From positions 1,141,378-1,205,377 of the forward strand of contig PTFA01000192.1 of the NCBI GenBank assembly GCA_003342895.1: a stretch of DNA of 64,000 nt, given 5' to 3'. The notes under the pieces were generated by a model. The model was not told the DNA's origin and searched no databases. It saw nothing but the letters and a program-made list of their open reading frames with translations. Each line of letters opens with the position of its first letter. Position 1 is the first letter of the stretch. Shown here piece by piece: positions 12,716 through 25,420 of the stretch. The position numbers and the translations under genes were made by a program. This DNA comes from Casuarius casuarius (taxonomy: Eukaryota > Chordata > Aves > Casuariiformes > Casuariidae).

Positions 12716-15700
12716 TGCAATGTACTTCACCCTCATGTAATCTACTGCTTTGTGCGTGGTGTCTCTGCCGCGTTCTGCAACAGAAAAAGCAGGGGTCCTT
12801 CTGACATCTGTTAGCTGCATAGTCCTAGCTCATTTCTGGCTGTTATCATCCCTCATGTTGAACGAGGTAAAAATAGTACAGGAGCAAACCCTAGTGTCAC
12901 TAGCAATAAATTGGGGTACCTACACAGAGCCTAAACTAGGGCTCCACAGGCAATTATTAATGCTTGCATTTCCTAGCTTATGTCTTGGATGTTCAGTCCT
13001 AACTGTAGTGTCATAGTGTTAGAATTTGTATGTAATTGCATACTTTTACTTGTTTTGTGCTTAGGTATGTGGGTTTTGTTTTGTTTTGTTTTTTTTGCCA
13101 ATTGAAAAAGAAACACAAACCACTCATAGCATCGTTCTAGAAAGGACATGGGGGGTCCTTGCCTGGAACTTCAAGGTGCCCTCAGCAGACTTCAGCTCAT
13201 TGATAGAAGTGGTGGCTGAGCAGTAAAACAGAAAGGTGTGCTTTTTGTCTGTTAGGGCATTTTCCAAGTGTATTGTGAAGGCAGAAAAAGTAGTTCTTGC
13301 CAGCTGTACTGTGTGATGTTTTGTAGGGAGCACAGGTTGATGCCTCCTTTAGTCTGTCTTTCACCTCCCTTAATTCCCATTCCAGTCCTGTCTCCTTTGC
13401 CTGTCCTCTCCACTCTTCATATTGCCATCTCTTACCCACACTGAGGGAGGTCTCTGTCTCCCTCAACACCCAGCTGCATTTTCTTCCACTCTGCAGCCTC
13501 ATGAAACCCTCTGAGTAATCCTTTCCCATTCCATATGCTTAGGTGTTGTCTCCTCTGCACTCAGGACGGAGACCTTCCTTCTCCACACTGCTAGCCTGGA
13601 GAGCAGAGCCCCAGGACAGACATTTTCAGTGCCTGGCTCTACTCTGACCCTGCAGTGACAGGAACACACTGTAGAAAGAAAGTCCACGTTACCACCACAG
13701 CAACAGCTTATCTGGTGGTGCAACTGCACCATACTTCCAGCAGAGAATAGGACATGCTGGATGGGCTCTTTCCCGTGTGCTGGGGCAGGGGAGTGAATGT
13801 GTGGGAAACCGGATTTATTTTTCCACCAAAATTGTAAGGTTAACACCTGTTATAAACTCCCCCTGTCTATACAAGCATGGAAGTAAGGGCCCTGCTGGTG
13901 CTGGGATCCTCATTTTGGTCTCTCTTTTAACCTCTGTCTGCTTTGTCTTGAGTATTTCAGGTAAATATTGGTTATTTAATCTTCTATACCTTTGAATTTT
14001 GATCTCCTCGGGCAAGCTTTTCATCACAACTGTTTTTCAATAGCAAGTTGTTTTTTGATTTCATGGAAGGTTTGCCATGGAGGTTTTCTATTTTTCACAG
14101 AAAATAATATTTGGGGGGCCATGAGCAGACTGATGCAGGGCTTGTAATGCTTGCTCTAAACCCTGAGTTTTTAGGTTCTGCAGTGCCATTCTGGTTCATT
14201 ACAAAATAGCAGGTCAATTGCAGGGTGAGATGTGAGCTGGATGTCTTTCGATATGATGTATTATAGCCATGTGACTGTCAGGATTTGCTATTCCCTGTTG
14301 CCAAAACGGCTGTCTTTCGTCACAGAAGGTGTGTGAACAGGGAGCCCAATGCAGAGAGAAAAGTTTGAATGTTGAGCAAGTGACTAAGAGCTCCATGGAG
14401 CAGCATTTCAGAAGCTAAACAATTCCGCTTTTTACTGTAATAAATATTTTGATTTTATGCCAAAAAGTACAGATTTTTCTCTGGGGAGGTGAGGAAACAT
14501 TTTCTGACCTGCTGCACTCTGCAATATATAATTGCATCTCTGTTGCGGGGCTAGCAACTTTACTTTTTGACTTCCAGCTGTCATTGTTTGGTCTCAGCCA
14601 TACTGGCTGATTGTCTAAATGATGGGTTTATATGTCTTGGAAAAATTTTGGTTTATTTTGCCTTACTCCCAGCTGTATTTGCAAGTCTGGTGTTTGCTTG
14701 GATTTGGATAACTGATGTCTTGTGGGAAAAAAAGTCCTTGTTTGTCTACTTGTTGGCATCTGTGCTAGAGAAGCTAATCCTTCTATTGGTGTGTTTCTAA
14801 GATCCAGCAGAGTTCTTTGTTGTCAATTTTAGCTTTTTTTCTAGACACACATATTTGCTGTCTGATGGGGCACCTGTTTCACTGTGTGTATCATAATGAG
14901 GAGGTAAAAGGAGGAAATGAGTGGGTTTTAGTAAAATTTTAAAATTTCCTAGCTGAGAATTGCACTCCTTTGCTTCCATTTGCAGCAAACGATTAAATCT
15001 GCTGTTTGAGCTTTTCTCCTCATTGCAAAATTAAATCACTTTCTCTGTGTACCTGCATTTTCCAAGACAGGAATGACTGCTATGCATTTGTAGGCACTTT
15101 CTCTTTTTCTAGGTGTTGCTAGAGCAATCTGTCTTGCCCCATTTAGCAAAACGTGGTCTTCACCGATTTCTTCCCTTAATGGCCAATGCCATCCCCGTTG
15201 GTTTCTGCTGCAAGCCATCTTTGTAAAACTGCTAATTGCAGCTTATACAAAATTAGGCTTCTCTTTGTCGTGCAACTTGAAATTCTGCACATTTGGATGT
15301 GGAGAGAGGCAGCTGCTTTGCTAAGGGTACGTCTGTACCATAGTTTGGAGGTAGGCANGAATTCTGCATGCCTGCACTTCAAAATGGCCTGATATGAGCA
15401 AAGCCCAACCCACACAGTTACTTGTGGTGCTGAATCGAAGCTAATAAATCCTGCTGAGGGTGAAGTGTATTACAGTGGGCTCAGTGCTATGCTGAGGTTG
15501 TAACAGGCCTTCCAGCTGTCTCAGAGCGCAAATGCAGTGCATGTGTTGCTTGCCAGACACTGTGTCGACATCATTTTTGGGTGAAACTTGTATCTGAGCT
15601 GGGTGAGAACAAGGCCAGGCCAGGCTTTGGTCCTCCCAGAGCTGTGAAAACAAATACGTGGGTACCGCCCCCTCCAAGACAGGAGTGATGCATTTAGCTT

Positions 15701-18649
15701 CCTCCAGAAATGGGACGCTGACTTACAAACCACGTTACCTTGGGGAAAATGCTGGTCGAATTCTCGTTTTTCGGCTAGAGGTGTATGTGTTTTCAAGGCT
15801 TTTGGAGATCATGTAGAGGGAAACTTACTTCTAGATAGCAAGGTTTTCCAATGGAAGCTGAGATTGCCAGGCCAGCAGAGCCAGCAGCTGGATCCTTTGG
15901 AGACTTGTTTGCTGCCTTCTTCCATCTGTGGATTTGTGGATCTAGTTGTTGGTGCAGGCTACCATTTAGTGAGGGTAAGCCTATTGACGAAAGATTTGCT
16001 GGTCTTAGCATAGTGTTTTTTGGTTTTGGGGTTGGTTTGGGGCAGTCCATGGAGCCACAAGCCATAGTTCGAAAACCATGCTTTAACAAAAAGGCTCAAT
16101 ATTGCAACACTTGCAGGAAAACTGAAAGTACAGCTATAGCTGTGAAAGTGGGAAGGGTCTGTCCAGAGCAACCTTTGCATTGGCTTTCTGCTTAAGGGAG
16201 AACTTGGTCCTGTATGGCTTGCTTACTCAGGAATGTCGCTCTGAAGTAATGTTGGTGTGTTTATTGTGTGCTTAGTTCTTTTCTCAGTTTGTATTCCACA
16301 TGGAAATAAAGGGCAATTTTGCTACCCCCTGCACCACAACATAGTCATTTTTAGAAGTGTAAAAAGGATTTATTGAACTGCAGGTGAAACAAGCTCTATT
16401 ATCTTTGCAGCTTTGGCATCGTATATTGTAGTCGAGGTGCTGCTCCAAAGCACGCTTTTAAGAGGAGCCTGCAGCAATCTGTTTGATATTTATGAGCTCG
16501 TAATTTTATATCAGGGAATTTATTATTCTGTATTAAAAGGTAGGCATAAAATAAACCAAGCTAAAGGGCATACAACCTTTCAAAAGGTTTGCAGCCAGTT
16601 AAATCTTTCTCTCTCATATATAACACCATGTTTGAAAGCAAGATAACAAAACACTAGGATGTGGTTTCTGTTGGCTCTGTGTAGAGATCACAGCCTAAAT
16701 GCAACTGGCTGCTGTTCTTGAGGGAGCAAAGCACCTTCTGTCTCCTTTCTGGGGGAAAAAATTGCTGACAGTGCAACTGACTTACTTAAATTACACTATA
16801 AAATTGATGGTCTGTTGATCAGTGTGTTTAACTGTTCCAGTGCCTTTTGGCATCTCTTAGTCTGGTTGCTGAGGCAAGTCATGTTCCAGCACTTTCCTGA
16901 AATGGTTTTACTGACTAATGGTAGATTTGCAATGTGTTTTGTTCAAGCTTTATCACACTCACAAATCCTTGTAGATCTACTTTATGATTTCTGTGCGGAG
17001 ACGCACTCCGCTTCCCCCACACAGGAAAAACGCTGAAAAATGTCCATATAGTTTTGTGGGCCCAGATAGTACTGGGCGCAGCTGGGACTTGGCTCTTCGG
17101 TGGATATAAAATGTATGCTGTAAAGCTTTGCTTATCACTATGTGCCCATCTGTATCAGTTTAGAGTGTGTTTGCATACAAGTGGCCATGTTTGCTTTCAT
17201 GTGTATGTGTTTATGCTGTACATGCAAGCTTGTCATGAATAAGATGCATTTCTCCACTTAAATTTGTTTTTGCATAGATTAACATATTGTTGTGTGATCA
17301 GCCGATAGATTTTATGCATGCGTTTCTTGAGTTAGAAATGGTGCAGTTTTCCAAGTGAAGGCTTAAATGTATTTATGGGAATACTATAGTACAAAAGCAT
17401 GTGCACAAGGATGTGAGGCTTTGTGCATTTGAGGAGGTGCATGAATGTTCCTATTTCCAAAAATCCTTCCGCCAAAACCCACTGAAAGCTCCACCCTTCT
17501 TGGAACCAGAGGATATGACCATCCTGTAGTGTGGATATATAAATGGACAGCAATAGACAAATGTAGATATATGGATAAATGGACTTTAGAAATGAGCAGT
17601 AAACTTGTGTCTTGGGAAACCTGTGTTATGGCAGCATCAGACAGGCTAGTTCTGAGTTTGTGGTGTTGGGTATCTTGCGAAAAGTTCCTTTCTCTCAGGA
17701 ATCTTTTAACTGCGGAGCAGAGGTGCTTTTCTCTATTACAATCATGATTTTAATACATCTACTAATTAATACATACAGAGAGTTTGCCTATAGGGTGTTT
17801 TTCACCACTCGTTATGTCACTTTATTCACAGCAGTACCTTGCATAAATACCTTGTGTGGAGTAACATAGGGGAGAATTGGACCTCATCTTCTTGCTGTTC
17901 CTTTTACTGTATTAGTCTGATTAAAGCATTGCCCTAGAAGTGCCTTGTTTTGTAATTCTGTAATGATCTGTGTGGTTACTCTTTGCAATACCCCAGGGGA
18001 AGACAAAACCAAGTGCCAAGTTCTTAGAAGGTAACATCTGAACAATGTGTGCAGGGTCACTAATTTAAAGTTAGACCCTCAGGTTTTGCCAAAATATATG
18101 TGTGTCTGTGTGTATGCACATATATACACACGTATGTATAAAAATAAAATGTCTTGTCTCTGGTATGAAGGAAATATTTTGCTTTGGGAATGTGCTTCCT
18201 CTTCAGCAGTGTGTTTTCTCCATCAGTGTTCACACTATGGCTTTATGTAAATCCCACAAATCACTGAGTAGCCATATTTAATATGGTCTTTCAATAACAA
18301 TCACAGACTTGGTCTGACTTTACTGGAAGCTTTACTTTTTCACCCCCCCCCCCCCAAGTTTCTATCTTATGTTTTTTTATACATATTAGAATTTTGTACA
18401 TATTTGAATTTTTAGCTTGATTTCCTAAGGAAAGAAAGCATAGGTGACCGGACCATCTGAGTCTTGAACCCCTTGGTCCTATCCGAGGCCATTTTGACAG
18501 AGGGGCAGAGGTCACGAAGAGGCTGTATATAGTCCAAAGGCCATACGAAGGCTTTGGTGGCAGAAAGGCTATTGTGCAAGCCGGCACCTTCAGTAGACCA
18601 AGGCCCCACATAGCTACACGTTTGCCTGCACTAATGTTGTGTTCTGCCA
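12716..18649. other. Non-coding sequence, no gene recognised
   Basis: No credible exon was found. Frames are short and unrecognised. The AT-rich stretch around 16370-16640 has the look of conserved non-coding sequence (mixed, non-repetitive, homeobox-like TAAT words), but this is an impression only. A TG/TA-rich patch lies at about 18098-18140 and a C homopolymer at 18343-18355. Confidence 0.5.
18343..18355 (+). repeat. Poly(C) homopolymer, 13 C
   Basis: Thirteen uninterrupted C residues follow a T-rich stretch. Long C (G) runs are rarer than A/T runs in vertebrates, are length-unstable and are a common site of assembly length error. Confidence 0.9.
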
Positions 18650-18940
18650 ACGGAGGAAATCCTCGCCGCGCTGCAGCCTGCATGGGCAGGAAGATGGATA
18701 TTTAGCCGCACCGCGGTCTCCCGGCCACGGCACGCCAGAGATGATGTCTTCCCCTCAGATTTGATTTTTTCCCTGGTACTCTGCCTCCGAAATGCCTTCG
18801 ATAGCTGACCTCGAGCCCAGAGGTTCCTTCCGCCTCCTCTTCGTCCTGCTTGGAGATTATTTTCCCGTCCCAACAGAATGACTCAGCAGCGATTACCCTC
18901 CATCTTCATGCAGCTCACGCGGGGAGGGTGACTCAGTGGA
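18650..18940. promoter_or_regulatory. CpG-richer block with AP-1/MAF-type sites (candidate enhancer)
   Basis: CpG dinucleotides become locally frequent (for example CTCGCCGCGCTG, AGCCGCACCGCGG and CACGCGGGG), unlike the CpG-poor flanks. Within it lie TGACTCAGCA at 18879-18888, an AP-1 core extended to a MAF half-site, and a second TGACTCA at 18929-18935. No start codon in good coding context and no recognisable exon is present. A regulatory role is inference from motif content and CpG retention. Confidence 0.35.
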
Positions 18941-18949
18941 AGAGCCCTG

Positions 18950-21470
18950 TGTTTCTCTGCAGGGCCTTGGAGACAGCCATGCTCTAACAGAAGACACTCA
19001 CAGCAGATCTCCTTGTGTCTAGCACTTTAGTGAGGCAGGCTTTTAGTGATGATACATTAATCTGCATTCACTCCATGGAAAGTTGTCGTGAAGTGCTACT
19101 GTTTTTTAGATCAAGCTGGTAATAGTTGTTTGCCCTTGTACTTCAAGTCCTGAATAAGCAACGTGCTTTGCTGTAGCTTTCTGCGTGCTTTTGTTAGCTA
19201 CGCTATTTATTTTGTAGGATTAACGCTGCACTAAGCACCGCTGCCCAGCGTAAAAAGATAGAGTTCCGTCTTTATCGTTCAGCTGTGGTTGCCAACCTGA
19301 AGCAGTGCGTAGTGCCTTCATCACAGCTACCGAAAGAAACAGATAAATGCCCTAGGGCTCCCCAAGGATGCAGGAGGCTTTGGCTATAGCTGCTATATAA
19401 CTTTGAAAAGGCATTTCTTGTGTGTAAGTACTGATAGCATAATTGACCAAATGCGGAATATTTTCTGACTCTTATTTTCCTGTGTCTTTTCTCCTGTGCG
19501 TGTAATTGAGGCACAAAAGGATCTTTCATGGTTGTGACAGGGTGTGGATCAGTCCCTCATATTTCCAGTTTGAAGATCTGTCTCTTCTGATCATTGCTGT
19601 AGTTTTTTTTGTTTTTCAGCTCTGGGGATTTTTTTGGTCTTTTGTGGAATGATGTCACCTGAAATAGCTGCTTATGCTGTCTCAGGTCTAAATTTGCATT
19701 TCATGTAATTTGCAAATCTCTGGCTCAGGTTAAGGTTAAATCAGCTTCCCACATCAGTCTGTGACTTGCTTCGTCCTTTTGTGTTCTGTGTATGAGCTTA
19801 ATCTTTTTATCAAGAAACTGTATTCCTCACATTCACGTATTTGAGCTTTAAATCTGTCATATACATCTACTGATTCATCTTTGCATTGATTAAAAATAAA
19901 GAACAAATGTCCGTCACAAGTAACTCTCCCCACTGAAGAGGCTCACTGCCTCTGCTTCTATCTGTACCCTGCGCCTTGTTTTCTGTCATCCTCCCTTTCA
20001 TCTAAAAGCACTGCATGCCTGCTATGCTGGGAGCCCTCTGCTAGGAGAAGTTGCATTACCTGCCCTTAGATACTGCAGGGAGAGAGCCTCCTGTAATTTC
20101 GTATTGCTGCCCTGAATGCCGCTTTCACTGTGGTTCCCTTGATGCTCCATCACGGATGGAAGAAATCACCATGCCAGGTCTTTGCTCTGTGTTTGTGCAG
20201 CTCCTGACACATGGGTGCTGACCAGACCAGGGCACTTAAGTGCTGCAGTCATACAAACGATTAGTAGTGCTAATCACGTACTTGTAGGCAGCACGGGAAC
20301 GCTTTGGGGGCGGGCTGTCAAGGAGCGCATCTAGAAATATCTGGTCCACCCTGGACACCCTCAGTGCAGCTTTTTGGGATAGCAGCTTCCTTCCAGCTTG
20401 CGTGTGCTCCTGGCACCACTCACCCACAGCCTAGGAGGAGCCAGGGCAAAAGTCGTTTAACTTTGGCCTGCACACAGTCTTCGTTGCGCACCGTCCTCCC
20501 CAACCAGTGCTCTCCATCCCTCAGGCCAGGGTGTCCCCAGACGGGGAGAACTGCTGCTCTGCCGGCTGCCTTCCTTGCAGCGCCTGTTCTCCCTTCCTTC
20601 CTGTCACTATTTGTCTCTCTCTTTCTGCCTTCGTTCTGCTTTTCGATTGTTTGCATCTTTCCTCTTTCAGGCTGTCCCCTTCATTTGAAGGGGGAAAAAA
20701 TGGCCCCATAAAACCTTTCCTCATAATTGACAGGGCTGCCTTGGTGCTGGGGCACTGACAGTGAACAAGATGGAAGGGGGAAGAAAAACGAATGATGTTC
20801 CTGTTCCTCTGAGAAACAAAAAAACGATTTTCCTTTTCTTTCATGCTTTGGTAAGTCTATGCNTGAAAGGAAAGGGGGAAAAGGGAAAACAGAAGAGCTT
20901 TAAATTCCACACCAGGGAAGATCCTGGCATGCTCCAGTCCCTGTACGTGGTGTATAATTAAACCCAGAATAGAGCAATGAACTGAGGGAGGGAGGTGGGG
21001 TCCAGGACCAAGCAGGAGGGGGCAGGGTTACTCACTTCAGAAACATAATCCAAAAATAAGTCCTTATCTCTGTCTTGCTTTGTTTGATAAATGGGCTTGG
21101 TCTCATTTCATCACGTTTTTTGGTTTTCTCTTTGTCCCCCTTTCTATCTCTGTCTGACCCCTATTCTCTCTGCTATGTCACTGTGACTATTTATTAGAAA
21201 TATGCTGGGGTATAATGTCCTTAGCTGAGGTTGGATCTACTGTGGCAGAGCTGCACCCACAGTGAAGGAGGCAGGCTTCCCTGCCCGGTCCAGCCCAGGA
21301 GGCACCGGGGAGCCGTGGGCTGTGGGATCTCAGTCTACATATCGTGCTATAGTTTTATCACTTCTAATTAGCTCTGTATTTTCACTCATGGATTGGAGTC
21401 TTGTTCTCTTGATCCTGATTTATTTCAATATTTTTCTTCCTTCTGTTACTCCCCCTGTTCCTTTCACCAG
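18950..21470. other. Non-coding sequence with a GC-richer segment at 20.24-20.70 kb
   Basis: No gene is recognised. Between about 20240 and 20700 the sequence is GC-richer with several CpGs and contains a textbook Sp1 GC box (GGGGGCGGGC, 20306-20315). I do not see a coding exon or a TATA/initiator arrangement there. The rest is unremarkable unique sequence. Confidence 0.45.
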
Positions 21471-21477
21471 CTAGCAT

Positions 21478-21660
21478 CATTTTTTTTCTTTTTAATTCTG
21501 CTGTCTTTATTTTATTTAGCTTTAATTTCTCTTCTTTTTTTCTCATTTTCTTTCTTTCTCATTTTTTCCCTTCTTTTATATTTCTCTTTTGTTCCATTTC
21601 CCCCTCTTTCCCCTCTTTCTATCTCTTTTCCTCCCATTGACATCCTTTGGCAATTTCTTT
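21478..21660 (+). repeat. Polypyrimidine tract
   Basis: About 180 bp that are overwhelmingly T and C on the + strand (repeated TTTCTTT, TCTCTTC and CCCCTCTTT words). It lacks a fixed repeat unit. Homopurine-homopyrimidine DNA of this length can form triplex (H-DNA) structures. Confidence 0.75.
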
Positions 21661-22629
21661 TACTCTTATTGTGTCTGGGACTGAGCTATCTCCTTCAGCA
21701 TGTGGCTAACCTAAAGCATGCGCCCAAGTGCTTCGCTTTAGCAGGCACCTGCAGAATGGGAGACGCTTTCTTGATGTGTCAAAAGGTGGAATACTTGTCC
21801 GACGGCTGAAATTGCAGGAAGATAGAGTAAGCATGAAACAAATAAATGGTTGTTTTAGTAAATGTATATTGGGCAAGAAAATTATACCCATGATAATTTC
21901 CTGTTCCCATGTCTTTTTTCCTATACTGTCACATTATACTGCTTTTTCTTTTATTATCCTTGCTTTCCTCTCCCTTCCAGTTTTTATAGGGCATCATACT
22001 TATAATATAGCCACAAGGAAAAGGCCAACAGGCTTATGAAGGAAATTGCTTTGCAGGAAAGTGAGAAATTCAGGTTAATTGGATGCAATCAGGTCAAAAT
22101 TTAGCTAATCTTTGAGTGGGTGGGTGTGTAAGCACAAGGTTGTGTCTGCATTCTTGGTCTGGGGGCTGATCCAGGCATATTCATTTCCAGCCTTGTGTGA
22201 ACATGAACATTCCCTTGGAGACTGGGAAAGTGATGTGCATCTGGGGAAAGCAACAGGAATACAAAAGTGACATCTCTTTACAGAAACTTCTTCCTTGGCT
22301 GGTGAGAGAACAAGGCTGCAAAATCCTAGAGCAGTGGTAGCAATAGAGCTGTAACCTAATAAACAAGAGTGAAAGAGCAAATGGAGCATCTGTTCTCAGG
22401 AAAGGATGCTGTGTGTGGAGGATAGAGGGACATTGTCAGCCTGAAGGATGAGGGGAGGGAAGATTCCCTCTGATTTCCTTATTGATTTTTTTTTGACAAT
22501 GAAGGAATAGAGCTAGTTTTTTAAAGCTGTCTAGTTTTATTCAATTACAGAGATGCCCACTGTGGCTGAATGCTTGGGTGGGATTGGAAGATGAGGAAAT
22601 GGGTGCCGTAGTTTTGAGAGGAAAAAAAA
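21661..22629. other. Non-coding sequence, nothing recognised
   Basis: Unique-looking sequence between the polypyrimidine tract and a CR1 insertion. Short frames are present on both strands, none recognisable. Confidence 0.5.
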
Positions 22630-23290
22630 TCATTAAATTGTTCAGGTTGGAAGGGACCTCAGGAGGTCCCTTGTCCATACGCATGCTCAAAGCAGAGTCA
22701 ACAATGAACTCAGGCCAGGTTGCTCAGAGCTTTGTCCAGTCTGATCTTGAAAGCCTCCAAGGGTGGAGACTGCACCACCTCTCCGGGCAACCTGTTCCAC
22801 CACTTAATTATCTGCATAGTGAATTTTTCCCCCCTTGTTTCTGGTTGGAACCTCCCCTATTTCATTTAACGACTGTTGTCTCTTGTTCCCCTACCATATA
22901 CCTCAGTAAAGAGCTTGACTCCATCTTCTTGTTAACCTCCTTGTAGATATTGGAAGGCTGCTATTAGGCTCGTCCAAAATCATCTCCTCTCCAGGCTAAA
23001 CAAGCCCTGATCCCTCAGCCTGTCTTCACAGGCCAGATCCTCCAGCCCCCTGAGCATCTTGGTGGCCCCCCACTGAACTTGCTCCAGTTAATCAATATCT
23101 TTTTTGAATTGGCAGGTCCAAAACTGGACACAGTATACAGATATGGTCTAAAAAGTACTGTATAAAGGGATATAATCAATTTTTTCAGCCTACTGGTTAC
23201 ACTACTGTTAATGCAGCCCCGTATGCTGTTAGCTGCCCTCGCTGCTGGGGCACATTGTTGATTCCTGAGCTTTTATTTGACTTAAAACAT
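22630..23290 (-). mobile_element. CR1 LINE, 3' end, reverse orientation
   Basis: The + strand begins with the reverse complement of the bird/crocodile CR1 3' end ('ttcaggttggaagggacctcaggagg' type, from about 22641). It continues through blocks corresponding to the C-terminal ORF2 region on the minus strand (motifs W-N-R-L-P-x-E-V-V followed by L-E-x-F-K-x-R-L-D), then 'ctccaggctaaacaagccc' and 'gagcatcttggtggccc'. It is truncated at the element's 5' side, as most CR1 copies are, and it has frame breaks. No function is expected. Confidence 0.9.
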
Positions 23291-23801
23291 GCTGTCTGAT
23301 TTGTCCAGCTGTGGCATCTGGCTGGGGACCACCCTGGTTCATAGCAGCCATTTCCCATCCCTGTCCCAAGTGGAGGGGATGTGGCTCAACATCTCTCTGC
23401 TGCATATTTGGCACTTGAGAGAGGCAGTTTCCTAGCGAGGTGGTGAGGACTCTGAAGGTGAGATGGAGCTGATGACCTTGTCATCAGCAGACTAGGAAGA
23501 CTTGATAGTGAGAGGAAGCCTCTGAAAAAGGGATCTGCAGCTTGGACAGAGCAAGCTTGCTTCTTTTAGGAAAAAGCCAACAAAAATAACCTCTTTGCAT
23601 AACCCTTCAGTTGGAAATTGTGAAGTTTTGGTATCTACCATTTAGTAACATTAACTCAGACATGTTGCAAACATAGCACACTGAGTTTCTATGGCAAGAA
23701 GCTCATGTGGCTGAACATGTGCTAGCAGGCCTCTCCACCCTTAGAGCACCAGGAACTCATTTAGGTCTCTGAGGTAACTGTCGTGTTGTTATCAGTCTGT
23801 T

Positions 23802-23857
23802 ACACAGGAGGTCAGATTAGATGACTGCAGCACCCCAGTGGTCTTAGGCATCTCTGA
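23802..23857 (+). repeat. Ancient CR1-type 3' tail fragment
   Basis: The block reading 'aggtcagattagatgactgcagcaccccagtggtctta' resembles the conserved 3' terminus of old amniote CR1 elements ('ggtcagactagatgatcacaatggtcccttctggcc'). Only the terminus is recognisable. Confidence 0.5.
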
Positions 23858-24739
23858 GTGTGGTCAAGGCCTGAAAACGTGTTTGAAGAAGTGCTGCTGG
23901 AGCAGTATCTTTGTCTGGCTTCTCTTATGGACTTTGAATTCCAGTGTAGCGTGACAGACCTTTGCCATTCACACAGTGGAAGCTTGTCTCCACAGGAGCA
24001 GCTGTCTTCATCCATGTGGCCTACCATGACCATTTTGCTATGAGTTCATGAAAATATAACCTTGAGTAGCTATTCAAAAGATGTTTTATTTCCAATGCTG
24101 GTTTTGTGTGGCTGGGTGAACTGAAAATATTATGAGTTAGAATTATTTCCTTCTGCATCTTAACTGTGTGTACATAGCTAGAGCACGACATCAGTAAATT
24201 ATAGGGCATTTCCTAAGCAGTCCAAATACTGAAAAATATAGTAGAAATTCAACAAGAGGGGTAGACAGATGATTTGTAGGGAGTAACCATTCAGAATTGC
24301 AAGCTGAGTACCCTTTCTTTTGAATTTGGTTATAAATCATTCATGATTAAGGTCTATAGGAGGATACTAGAAAACGGAGACAGGAAATTCCTGAGAAGCT
24401 GGAAAAAGAGGGAGTGCTGTATCCTGATGTGACCCAAAAGGAATAAAACACACAAAGTTAGAGGTAGGGCTTGATGAAACTGTGCTCTGTCTGTGTTCAT
24501 CACTGGAGGAATCTCCAGAGGATAGTCAAGGACTTAAAATTTTACAGCATTAAGAGGTGAGGTCCCACTAATGGATTAGGTAGGCCAGCTGGGGGCCCTT
24601 GAGTGTGCCAGTGCTTCAAGAGGTTTCTGTTTTGAGGCTGCATGTTGGAGAGCAGGGCTTGGCTGACACGAGAGTTGCTGGGTGAGCTGTAGTCCAGGCC
24701 AAGGTAGGAAGTAGATCAGGATGAACTGGCTGCCCTCCC

Positions 24740-25420
24740 TCAGCAACATGAGGTATGTGGTGGTTCTGGGCTGTGTGGCAACAGTCTGATGTGCTTCATT
24801 GGGTTAGATGTCTGATGGAGTTCATCTGCAAAGCAAACACTCCACAGATACTTCAGGGCCTGTGACGGGCCTTGTTTTACGGTCTCCTTGTAAGATTGGC
24901 TGAGCAGGTGATGGACAGCCGTATCAAAGCCATTGTGGTAGTGCTTCCCAGACCAGAGAGCACCTATGCACCAGCACTGAGTGTGAGGAGAGGAAGATCT
25001 CAGAGGCAGAGCTGTGGCTGCAATAGGAGGGGGAGGAAGGTGCTGGGGATGACCTCTGCCATTGGAGTCTCCTTTGAGTTGCTGGATTTGATTGAAGAGT
25101 GACAGGCTTTGAACCCCATCCTTAATGGGATAAAGAATTCTACCTGATGTAACCTGTTGTGCTCCTGACCCCATTGGTCCCAGATCCTTTTCCTCCTCTT
25201 CATCCTGCTCTTCGCCCTGTTGACGCATGGTCTGGAGAGGCTCCCTAGAGTCCGGAGTGACTCCCTCCTCTCCCTCCACCTGGGAGCCAGGCTTTGCCAC
25301 TCTGAGGAGCAGAGCCCTGGTACTGTCTCTCCCTCTGTCCCCTCCTGGGTAGAGCTCAAAGCTCAGTGGAGTATGGCAGAGCGTACAGACAAGCAGGTTT
25401 ATGTGATGCCGTATCAACAA
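24740..25420 (-). other. Unrecognised 226-codon open frame, probably fortuitous
   Basis: This is the longest ATG-to-stop frame in the window. The translated product has no signal peptide, no clear membrane segment and no domain I recognise. It contains an acidic patch (around residues 72-82, GEEQDEEEEKD) and Pro/Ser/Leu/His-rich stretches. The local sequence is GC-richer, which lengthens chance frames. I see no flanking splice-site or promoter arrangement that would make it a gene. It could be a decayed repeat or a lineage-specific transcript, but chance is the simplest reading. Confidence 0.15.
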
